A program made the position numbers and the translations under genes. DNA of 64,000 nucleotides. Origin: Botryosphaeria dothidea (taxonomy: Eukaryota > Ascomycota > Dothideomycetes > Botryosphaeriales > Botryosphaeriaceae). Below are positions 56,086 through 64,000 of this stretch, in pieces. The number at the start of each line of letters is the position of its first letter. Within the stretch, counting starts at the first letter, position 1. The notes under the pieces are model-generated. The model saw only the letters and a list, made by a program, of their open reading frames with translations, was not told the DNA's origin and ran no database searches. The stretch lies in assembly GCA_011503125.2 (NCBI GenBank), contig WWBZ02000001.1, forward strand, positions 2,976,001 through 3,040,000. The letters run 5' to 3'.

Positions 56086-57091
56086 TCAAGGGCTGAACCG
56101 CATGCCGCCGTTGGCACAAACAACGCTTCCAGTGCTCCAGCTAGCCTCTGGGCTGCACAGCACGGCCACCACTCCCGCAATTTCCTCTTCGTATGCGGGT
56201 CTTCCTCCAGCCTTCGGGGCCGCCTTGACGAAATCCTCGCGGTCAATGCCCTCCCGAGCAGGGGCAAGCGGCGTGTTCTTTAGCCAGGGGTTGATCATCT
56301 GGAAGAACTCCTCGCCATTGCCGGCGTACATGTCCGTCGCAACCGGGCCGGGATTGACAGCATTGACGGTAGCGCGCTCCGACAGTTCGCGCGCCCAGCT
56401 GCGGGTCATGGCTTCCAAAGCAGCCTTGGTGCCGCCGTAGATGCTCTGGCCGGCGAAGCCCAAGCTGCTGCTCACGCTGCTCAGGTTGACGATGCGGCCG
56501 GAGCGGTCGTGCGGCAGGTACTGCTCTGCTGCCTGTAGCAGAAGCAGAGGTCCGCGCACATTGACGTTGTAGAGCCACTCGAAGTGTCCCACGTCGGTTT
56601 CAGCGATGGTCTGGTTCCCTGACACGCCGGCGTTGTTGATGATGATGTCGATCTGGAACTTGCCAGTCTTGGGATGCGAGAAGTGGTTCTTCGCGACGTC
56701 GATGACGTGGGCGGGGCCCTTCGCGCTGCCCATGTCGGCCTGGACGATGACCGTCTGGATGCCATGGTCGGCCTCGAGCTGGGCGGCGAGCTTCTGGGTG
56801 AGCTCGGCGGACTTGTCGGAGGTATAGTTCAGGACGATCGAGGCACCTTTGCTCGCGAGATTGGTGGCTATCGCCGCGCCGATGCCTGCGAGAAAAAAAA
56901 AGTCAATTGTCAGCTTGGGTTGCGCGAGGTTGTGGGAAGGTAGGACAGGGCGCTTGTCAGAACGGTGGGCCGAACAGCAGCTTACCTCGCGAGGCGCCGG
57001 TGACGACGGCCAGCTTGCCATCGAGTTGGCGCAGGCCGGAGGCACTGGAGAGGTTTGTGGAAGCGGTTCTGCCGAATTGAGGTCGCGACAT
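56086..57091 (-). CDS. Short-chain dehydrogenase/reductase (classical SDR)
   Basis: Exons 56986-57091 and 56086-56885 give 301 residues. TGASRGIG at 31-38 binds the cofactor and is split by the intron. NNAG is at 119-122, LSSVSSS holds the active-site Ser, and Y185-x3-K189 in SIYGGTKAA completes the active site. VNAVNPGPVATDM is the usual segment after the active site. A 20-residue N-terminal extension precedes the Rossmann strand. It resembles 3-oxoacyl-reductase-type SDRs; cofactor preference (Ser-Arg after the glycine loop start, N55-Y56-T57 at the second strand) points to NADPH. Substrate unknown. Confidence 0.93.
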
Positions 57092-57691
57092 GGTTGACAG
57101 GTAGGGGTGTGAAGGATGCGAGAGTTTGGACGGCGCGGGGTACCTAGAGCTGCACTGCGGGGTAGACGTCACTCCCTCGAACTCGACGCCCACCGGACGA
57201 GCACGTCCCTCATCCCACCGTCCCACACCATCACTTCGCCTACGAAGCAAATTTTTTGCATCACGCTGCTCAAGCCATGAGCTGGCTCATGATGCCTTTG
57301 TTGCCCGTGGCCCCGAGGGCATCGGAGTGACGTTTAGTAGTATGTGGTATGTAGCCGCATCCGAGACACCCGGCGATTACCTGGCCAGAAATCCGCGACA
57401 TGAACTATGCTTCATTGCATTATCGTGCCCTGCTCCATCAGGAGATATGGGCACAACTGACCTGTATGCTGTGCAAATTCAATCCGATATTCCGTATCAG
57501 CCCCCAAATGCCAAGGCCTAGACATCTACTAATATACCCTGACGCGCGGAAATGGGGGGCTGTTATGCTTTCCCCTCAAAACCACAGCAAGTGAAGGCTG
57601 CCGAAACTTTGTCTTAGAAGGCCTGCTGTGATTTGCCAACAGGTTCGATTCCACACCATCTACGATACATCCAAGGGCCACCTCACCCACG
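57092..57691. other. Shared promoter region of SDR and flavoprotein genes
   Basis: 600 bp between divergent starts. No gene or repeat supported. A GGTTCGATTCC near 57641 resembles a tRNA B box but has no partner A box or stem. Confidence 0.45.
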
Positions 57692-59530
57692 ATGTTGGTA
57701 CACCTGGCCATTCTAGCAGCCACTGCTTTGCTCCTGACATCCAGCGCGCACGCGGAAGAGCTCCTCACCACGGAAAACTGCAAACTCACTCCTTCGGATT
57801 CTCACTGGCCTTCCGAAAATGAATGGGCCTCTTTCAATGCATCTATCGGTGGCGCGCTCCTCAAATCCGCCCCCGTCGCCTCTTCTTGCTGGCCTGGAAA
57901 TCCGCTGAACTCCCCGAAAACATGCGAAGAAGTGCAGGCTGGTTGGAATTCATCCGACTTCCACGCCGAGCTTCCCGAATCCGTAGATATGCCCTACTAT
58001 GCCAACAATTCCTGCCTGCCCCCCGGGATCCCTGGCTATTTTCCGGAAAGAGGATGTATAGTGGGAGGCTACCCGCAATACATTGTGAACGCCTCGACCG
58101 AGCAGCAAATTGCAACGGCAATGAAATGGGCATCGCAGCGGAACATTCGGATCATCGTCAAAGGAACGGGTCATGACTTAGCCGGCAGATCTAGCGGAGC
58201 TTTCGCACTCTCGATATGGACTCGTAACTTCCGCCGTATGGACTTCGACTCCTCCTGGAATTCGACAGAGAGCGTTCTCATTGTAGGGAGCGGCCGTCGC
58301 TGGAGAGAGGTGTACGAAGCTGCGGAGAAAGCCGGGAGAGCTGTAGTCGGAGGTGCCGATGGCTCGGTTGGCCTGGGCGGTCATATTCAAGCTGGAGGCC
58401 ACGGCCCTCTATCCAGCACCTACGGCCTCGCAGCAGACCAGGTCTATCAAGCCACAGTTGTGACCACAGACGGCCAAATTGTCACCGCAAACAAGGACCA
58501 GTATCAAGACCTCCTCTGGGCCATTCGAGGAGGCACAGGCGGACTATACGGTGTCGTCACCGAGTACGTCCTCAAAACCTACCCAGAAGTCAGCAACGTC
58601 ACCGTCGGATACCTTTCCATGATGGCCACCAGCGACGACCCCGACAGCATCAACGCCACCACGGAGGCAGCCGCCCTCATCACGGGCAAGATCCCCGACC
58701 TCATGGACGCCGGCCTCGCAGGCACCGTCTACCTCTCCACCGGCCTCACCTCTCTCGCCTTCAACCCGGCCCTCACATCCCCACCTCCCGGCATCTTCAT
58801 CACCTTCCAACCCTTCGCGTTCAACACGACCCCCGAAGCCATGACCTCGCTCCTCGCCCTCCTCCTCAGCACCATCCGCGCCCTCCCCTCCGCCCCCAAC
58901 ATCACCACCACCGAGCCCGCCATCCACCCCTCCTTCAACGCCTTCCAAACCGCATTCGGCCAATCCACCGCCGTCGGCACCGGCGGCATCGTCTCCTCGC
59001 ACCTCCTCTCGCGCGCCGCCCTGACCGCCGCCTCCCTCCGCACACACATCCAACACGCCCTCGCCGCACGCAACGCCACGATCGGCTCCTCGCTGCTGCT
59101 CACCATGGTCGCCGGGCGTGGCCCCGCAAACGTGCCCGCCGCCATGCGCGGCGCGCTCCATCCCTCGTGGCGGCGCGCCTACGTGCACGCGATCGCGACG
59201 GGGGCCACGGCCGTCGATATCGCGAACCCGGACAAGACGCCGGAGAAAGCGCTGCAGGAGGGCGCCGAGTGGGCGGAGGAGAACCTGGAGACGGTGTGGC
59301 GGGCGTGGAGTCCCGGGATGGGCGCGTACTTCAACGAGGCGAACGCTTTCCTGAAGCGGTGGCGGGAGGAGTTTTATGGGGAGAGCTACGAGGGGCTGCG
59401 GGCGGTGAAGGGGAAGTACGATGCGGGCGGGAGCTTGTGGGTGCTGGGAGGGGTGGGGAATGAGGAGTGGGCGTACGATTGGGGGAGTGGGCGGTTGTGC
59501 CGGATTGGCGGTGGCGGTGGGGATTACTAG
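57692..59530 (+). CDS. Secreted FAD-linked oxidoreductase (berberine-bridge type)
   Basis: Single exon, 612 residues. Signal peptide MLVHLAILAATALLLTSSAHA. The FAD_binding_4 domain spans about 125-300. His161 in VKGTGHDLAGRSSG is the residue that normally bonds covalently to FAD C8-alpha. GGADGSVGLGGHIQAGGHGPLS and AIRGGTGGLYGVVTEYVLKTY are further cofactor contacts. The C-terminus (MGAYFNEANAFLKRWREEFYG, ending in GSGRLCRI) is the BBE domain. Many N-x-S/T sites fit a secreted glycoprotein. The 3' third is markedly more GC-rich, with long antisense open frames that are shadows. Fungal members oxidise carbohydrates, alkaloids or secondary metabolites; this one's substrate is unknown. Confidence 0.93.
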   Translation: MLVHLAILAATALLLTSSAHAEELLTTENCKLTPSDSHWPSENEWASFNASIGGALLKSAPVASSCWPGNPLNSPKTCEEVQAGWNSSDFHAELPESVDMPYYANNSCLPPGIPGYFPERGCIVGGYPQYIVNASTEQQIATAMKWASQRNIRIIVKGTGHDLAGRSSGAFALSIWTRNFRRMDFDSSWNSTESVLIVGSGRRWREVYEAAEKAGRAVVGGADGSVGLGGHIQAGGHGPLSSTYGLAADQVYQATVVTTDGQIVTANKDQYQDLLWAIRGGTGGLYGVVTEYVLKTYPEVSNVTVGYLSMMATSDDPDSINATTEAAALITGKIPDLMDAGLAGTVYLSTGLTSLAFNPALTSPPPGIFITFQPFAFNTTPEAMTSLLALLLSTIRALPSAPNITTTEPAIHPSFNAFQTAFGQSTAVGTGGIVSSHLLSRAALTAASLRTHIQHALAARNATIGSSLLLTMVAGRGPANVPAAMRGALHPSWRRAYVHAIATGATAVDIANPDKTPEKALQEGAEWAEENLETVWRAWSPGMGAYFNEANAFLKRWREEFYGESYEGLRAVKGKYDAGGSLWVLGGVGNEEWAYDWGSGRLCRIGGGGGDY

Positions 59531-59637
59531 GGTGAGGGACGAAGATGCAGTTTTACGGGAAGCATTTATGTGATTTCAATTGCTGCTGATTTCCCGAGAC
59601 GGCCTGCCATACTTTGCGGCCTATGAAGCGGACAAAT

Positions 59638-60718
59638 TTACTGTATGGCATCCGGCAAACCAGACTCCTCATGATGCAACATTCCAAAGAGTGGCTCCCA
59701 GACGGTGACAGATCGCCTAGTGATGTGCCCATTGCCCATCTCCGGCAGCTCGTAGAAGTGCAGCTTCTCGCCAGAAGCCTCGAGATTCTTGCCCGTCATA
59801 CCCGTGTCATCGTCCAGGAACAACCTGTATCCCTTCAGGACCGTTTGGACGGGGGTGAGGCTGCCGATGTGTCAGCATTTGTCACCTCGCTTAAACAATC
59901 GAAGTGGTGATCTCGGGTTGTCCTCCATGTTCGATGCTGATGAAGCATTTGCAAGTCCGAAATAGGCAGCAGGCGAACGCCCTTCCCCGCAAACAAATTG
60001 TAACTCACCATTCCCGCGACACAGCCGCAATCATCTCCGGAGGCACAATCGGCGTGTCGACGATCCCCGGATGCACGACATTGATGGTGATATTGTCTTT
60101 CTCTTTCAGAATGGGAGCTATGCCTCTCACGAGCTGCACGACGGCCGCCTTCGCACCGCAGTACTCCGGGAAGGTCCTATGCGGGAAAATAGCGCCCACG
60201 CTGCCGGTTGCGATGATCCTGCCGCCGGGCTTGGGCCTGTTCTGGCGCATGAAGTGGGTGGCCAGCTGGATGCCGTAGACGACGCCCTTCCAGTCGGCAT
60301 CGGTGCACTTGAGATCGGGCGCGGGCGGCACGTCGTCGACGGCGCGGTCCCGCCGGTCGAGCATGTAGATGGAGCTCTTGTCCACGATGCCGGCGTTGGC
60401 GCAGAGGACGTCGATGCGGCCCCAGGCGCCCCAGACGGCGCTGAACACGCGCGCCTGCGAGTCATACGAAGTGACGTCTGCCTGGAAGAAGCATGCGTTT
60501 ACACCAAGGTCTGCGGCCACTTTCTCGCCGACGGGTGCGCGGCGGCCGACGAGGGCGACCTTGTAGCCGTGGGAGATCAGGTCTTTGGCCAGGTCGATGC
60601 CAATTCCGGACTGATGATTTTGTTAGAAATGGATTTGGTGACGTATAAATGGTGAGATATAGCCTACGGTGGCTCCGGTCACGATTGCCACCTCTTCTTC
60701 GACCTGGTTGCTGGCCAT
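59638..60718 (-). CDS. Short-chain dehydrogenase (15-hydroxyprostaglandin-dehydrogenase-like)
   Basis: Exons 60668-60718, 60009-60610 and 59638-59860 give 291 residues. TGATSGIG at 14-21 (split by intron 1), CANAGIVDKSS with the NAG motif, ATGSVGAIFP, and Y167-x3-K171 in FPEYCGAKAA make up the catalytic set. NVVHPGIVDTPIVP follows. After intron 2 the C-terminus LTPVQTVLKGYRLFLDDD matches the tail of fungal 15-PGDH-like proteins. The first exon encodes just 17 residues. Intron 2 is long here (148 nt). Probably NAD-dependent oxidation of a secondary alcohol. Confidence 0.9.
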
Positions 60719-61410
60719 AGTGGTGACTTTTTGGGAATATTGTCTCGCAGGTGAGAGAGCATTGTCGACTTCCACGCCTTAAACCAAGCTGCTCTGTCAA
60801 GGCCAGCAACTATCTCAAGGATATTCATTCTATTAATCAGGCTGACAGGCACGGATGGTGTGCAGCGGCGACGCTACGTAAAGAGGTATGGTTTCAATGC
60901 CCAGATGGCTTGGCTGCCCGTTGAGAAATGCCGGCGGCGCGAGTCAAGAAGGCAGTCCGTTGGAGCGGCAGGCGGCGGACAGGAGGGGAAACTATTAGGA
61001 AGACCCTCTTGAGTGCATTAGCGGTGCTCCACCCGCTGCCATACCATGCCCGTCTGCCTCGTTCCGGCCCTAATGCGGCACAGTATGTGACTGCCGCTTC
61101 AGCGAATCATTCGGCCAGATAACGTTGCGAATCCGCTCGCAGATTTTGGCGGCACTGAGCATGTACCATCACGGGCCGATAAAGTCCTACAATACGCAAG
61201 ATCCGAGTCCCGATGCAGAGTCTGCTGGATGGACTTGTGGAGATCGCTCCGGTCATTCAACCCATGAGCTAAGCGAGTCAGCCTTGCGCCTGTCATCCAT
61301 CACCCTTGAGCAGATCAGTTGGCCTCCCTTGTCCTTAAACACAGCCGACGGCTAGCATCAAATATGAAATCTTCATAGAAAAGGCAGAGAAGTATTGTAT
61401 CAAGGCTGCC

Positions 61411-61495
61411 GTAGGGCGTGGAAGCACTCGTCCGGACCCAAATGTAATGTAGTTTCAATGACAAAGCCATCCGGACGAATGCTTCCACTCCATAC
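61411..61495. repeat. Imperfect palindrome, TTCRTCCGGA family (copy 2)
   Basis: Left arm 61418-61437 reads GTGGAAGCACTCGTCCGGAC. The reverse complement of 61469-61488 reads GTGGAAGCATTCGTCCGGAT. The 20-bp arms differ at two sites and flank a 31-bp spacer. Outward similarity (GTAGGGC / GTATGGA) extends the stem. Arms match those near 23.1 and 63.0 kb. Confidence 0.75.
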
Positions 61496-61940
61496 AACTT
61501 AATACCAGATACGAAACCCCACTTTTGTTCAGATGTATGCATGCATTTCTTTTGATCCAACCGTTCCCAAAGATATCTCCTGCTCATGCATCAGATGAAT
61601 TGGCATATCACCTCTTAGCAAGTTCGAAATTCCTTCATTTAATAGAGCACCGCGACGAGGAAGATGATGAAAAAGAAGTTCGCGAATACCAGGGGAGCCT
61701 CAGAAGCGGAAAGAGCCCAGTTTAAAACACCGCCACCTCGTCCTACTCCGCCTCTTCTGAAGGATTCATGAGCCAAGACATCCCCAGCACTGCCAAGGGC
61801 GCGGACAAAAACCAAAAGCATGATTTCTAAGCCCACCGCGGTGTTTCGACTTGTCTCCGAGCGCATCACAGTAAACTACTGAATGATGATTGCCTGGTTA
61901 TGCAAGCAACATAAGGGATGAGGAGCATTTGTAGATGGAT

Positions 61941-61947
61941 ATAAAAG
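61941..61947 (+). promoter_or_regulatory. TATA box upstream of the RidA gene
   Basis: TATAAAA in GGA-TATAAAA-GTC about 215 bp before the start codon. The distance fits a leader that contains the apparent 5'-UTR intron at 62086-62140 (GTAAGTGAG donor, GCTAAC branch site, TTCAG acceptor). Confidence 0.5.
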
Positions 61948-62156
61948 TCTTATTGACAGCCTCTGCTCTGTCAGCCATAAGACCTTTGACATCTTGTCCC
62001 TCCCATTTATTTGCGCCCACTGTCACATATATTGCGTCCTTACAAGACCTGTGTAACCTTCCGAAGCCAGAAAAATATTTATTCGGTAAGTGAGGTCACG
62101 GGTAAGGAGCAGGCAAGAGCGAAGGCTAACCTTTGTTCAGGTCAGACCTCGACATC

Positions 62157-62561
62157 ATGTCTTCGCTCAAATATTACAACGACGCCGGTGCTGGAGAAGA
62201 GCGCAACAGCTTATATCATTACTCGCAAGCCGTTGTGGTTGGGAATATCGTGAAGATCGCCGGTCAAGGCGGGTGGACGCCCGAAAACGAGTTGGACGGC
62301 AACGACATGGACGGCCAGGTGGAGCTTGCCTTCAAGAATGTCGAACTAGTCCTTGCCACCGTCGGTCTTTCCTGGGAAGACGTCTATCAGGTGCGGACGT
62401 ACCACGTTTCACTTCCTCTTTCCATGGTGAAGACGGTGGAAGTGCTTGCCAAATGCACGCCAAATCATAAGCCGGTGTTGACCGGTGTTGGTGTCTCCCA
62501 TCTCGCGAATCCCAGAATGATCATTGAAGTGGAGGTCGAGGCGTACGCGGGAAAGAGATGA
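62157..62561 (+). CDS. RidA/YjgF/UK114-family protein
   Basis: Single coding exon of 134 residues, the normal size for this trimeric family, which hydrolyses reactive enamine/imine intermediates or related amines. Visible family features: YSQAVVVGNIVKIAGQGGW near residue 22, DMDGQVELAFKNVELVLATV, GLSWEDVYQVRTYHVSL (the VRTYHV stretch with the substrate-contacting Arg), and KPVLTGVGVSHLANPRMIIEVEVEAYA at the end (GVxxLA-P-x-xIE-VEA). It lacks the common T-R-xx-VxVxxLP form, so it is one of the RutC-like divergent fungal types. The ATG at 62157 follows GACATC; a leader intron probably precedes it. Confidence 0.92.
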   Translation: MSSLKYYNDAGAGEERNSLYHYSQAVVVGNIVKIAGQGGWTPENELDGNDMDGQVELAFKNVELVLATVGLSWEDVYQVRTYHVSLPLSMVKTVEVLAKCTPNHKPVLTGVGVSHLANPRMIIEVEVEAYAGKR

Positions 62562-64000
62562 GAAAAAGAAAAAGGTCAGAATGTTACACTACACACGGTT
62601 TCTTTTCGGCGATGGATGCGTTTTGTGGACGAGGGAAAGAGGCTGCTGGATTTGGTAGAAACGCATGTTCCATACCTGCCGGATAATCAACAGCATTCTC
62701 AAGCTGCGCATTTAGTATTCAATAGATATTAAACCTTATAGAGAGCTTACAAATGCGTCTATATATATAAATGGATCCGTTACTTACTATAACAAGGTCC
62801 GTGCCGGATTGTGGCTGTATTGACAGCAGGGTTCCCCGCAAATGTGTTACACGATCGGACCCTGTCCTCATGCGACTCATGCTTTGGCAAAAGTATCTTG
62901 CGGGAATCATACACGAGATTGCTGCAGCAGACAGCTAGCGCCAAATCCAATGTTTCAGTAAATAGAGGCAAGGTTAAGGCTACATGGGGAGTCGAAGAAT
63001 TCATCCGGATGACTTTGTCACTCGGAAAAAAAAAACGACACTTGCGTCCCGGTCGATCGCTTCAACTCCCCATAAGGTGGAATTCATTAAAGTCCATCGT
63101 CGCTAGCCATTAGCTGCAGCACCCCTTTGTAGACCTAGATAAAGTGTAATACAATCAGGAAAACGCACATTGCGGGTGAGACAGTCAGAGTCCAGATCTC
63201 GGGAATGAAAGAGCGGGGTATTCGTACGGCGGGAATGATTTTCAGGGCTCCAATGCAGTGTTATGATGGCTCGTGTCTCCATTGACTCTATCTCGGGTCT
63301 TTTGAGCTCGCCGATCTCAATTTGGGTGCACGAAAGGACCGTCGCGAGAATCATAGCTAGATACCCCACCTCTTGCCCGGCGAATCTGACGTCCCATGTT
63401 GCTTACACACTCGCAGTGCTTTTGCCTCGAACAGCACGAGCGTCGTAGCTGGACCGCCACAGTTGCGCCTGGTGATGCTTTGGGCACCTGAATGTTGAAA
63501 AAGAGATTTCGATTTACTACCCACGATGCCCTGCTGTGCCACATGGGTCTGAGACTACTTCGCTTGGCCAGCCTTAGATATGTGGGGGCGGGCACCACGG
63601 ATGTGGACCGCGAAGCCAGAAACAGCTGAAACTACTTCTTCGCTGCATATTTAGCCCAAACTCTGACTCGCTCACCACGACCACGTAGTATGTGGCGTAG
63701 TAGAATGCTCTCACTGCATTCTGCCTTACCACGGCTTAAGCCGCTAGGTTTTAGTCACTATGCAAGTCGCGCGGCACAGTCAGTAGATGCAGAACATCTT
63801 CCGAGGCGTGTTGTAAGGCGAGAAAAGAAAGCTATAACTATTCGAGATAATCTCCCGTCCTGTCTTTCTCTCTCGGCTTGCCCTTACTCGCTCCTTGCGG
63901 ACTTATCGACTTACTATCTGTCAGTGCGATGCTGCGGATACGCGGCGCTTCCGAGCACTGGGTCTTTTCTCTCTACCGAAACTCCATTTATCCCGGTTTC
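62562..64000. other. Intergenic region with palindromic repeat
   Basis: 1.4 kb to the right edge. No gene supported; AT-rich around 62700-62780. It contains the third palindrome. Confidence 0.45.
62984..63074. repeat. Imperfect palindrome, TTCRTCCGGA family (copy 3)
   Basis: Left arm from 62985: TGGGGAGTCGAAGAATTCAT, then CCGGATGACTTTGTCACTCG. The reverse complement of about 63034-63072 reads TGGGGAGTTGAAGCGATCGA, then CCGGGACGCAAGTGTCG. The arms meet at an A10 loop. Same arm core as the copies at 23.1 and 61.4 kb. Confidence 0.65.

Larger units (their letters stand above)
60719..62156. other. Intergenic region with palindromic repeat
   Basis: 1.4 kb between divergent genes. No supported gene. 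It contains the second palindrome (61411-61495) and a TATA box (61941-61947). Confidence 0.45.

Noticed and set aside
57625..57665. GGTTCGATTCC resembling a tRNA B box
   Set aside because: No A box at the right distance and no complementary T-stem; a chance match.
58544..59188. Antisense frames (214 and 138 codons) opposite the flavoprotein
   Set aside because: Arise from GC-rich third positions in the 3' part of a gene with clear family motifs.
46722..62561. Secondary-metabolite gene cluster (reductase, hydrolase, SDRs, BBE flavoprotein, RidA)
   Set aside because: No polyketide, peptide or terpene synthase, no cluster regulator or transporter, and two retroelements and unrelated genes interrupt the run.

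Overview
The window is nuclear DNA of a filamentous ascomycete (Pezizomycotina). Genes are dense, lie on both strands without operons, and are split by short introns (mostly 45-160 nt, GT...AG). The window also encodes a fungal complex I accessory subunit, DAL5-type permeases, a But2-domain secreted protein, an S28 peptidase and a LaeA-like methyltransferase. I cannot place it to genus from sequence alone. Exon coordinates were built by hand. Each spliced model was checked for frame continuity and total length, and no expression data were available.

Layout. 1-11 kb: housekeeping and regulatory genes. These are the 5' part of cobalamin-independent methionine synthase, a small HTH protein that looks like a domesticated transposase DNA-binding domain, an NMN adenylyltransferase-like protein, a 1537-residue low-complexity protein, and the 21.3 kDa complex I subunit. 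11.5-18.2 kb: a RING/coiled-coil protein, then two divergent methyltransferases sharing a 531-bp promoter. 18.6-22.4 kb: two secreted hydrolases (S28 carboxypeptidase, nucleoside hydrolase). 23.5-41.4 kb: a transport and oxidation region with three major-facilitator permeases, an FAD-dependent oxidoreductase, and an FMN-dependent NtaA/DszA-type monooxygenase. Two transporter/oxidase pairs are divergent and have GATA-type motifs in the shared promoter. Between them lie small secreted or unknown proteins, a membrane-anchored cupredoxin-like protein and a nuclear-looking protein with a duplicated module.

41.5-46.7 kb: a 5.15-kb non-LTR retrotransposon (LINE) with a 14-bp target-site duplication. 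Its two ORFs keep their frames but carry in-frame stops; all nine internal stops in ORF2 are TAG. It sits one base after the stop codon of the next gene. 46.7-62.6 kb: a medium-chain reductase, an alpha/beta hydrolase, a Dabb-GFA fusion protein, a But2 secreted protein, two short-chain dehydrogenases, a secreted berberine-bridge-type flavoprotein and a RidA-family deaminase. At 55.45-55.97 kb is a 517-bp tRNA-derived SINE with a 16-bp target-site duplication. Its 3' end matches the 3' end of the LINE, so the window holds both members of a probable LINE/SINE partnership.

A third class of repeat is a set of 75-90 bp imperfect palindromes sharing an arm core around TTCRTCCGGA, at about 23.1, 61.4 and 63.0 kb. 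They are not explained by any gene. The SINE/LINE pair and this palindrome family are the most novel-looking content.
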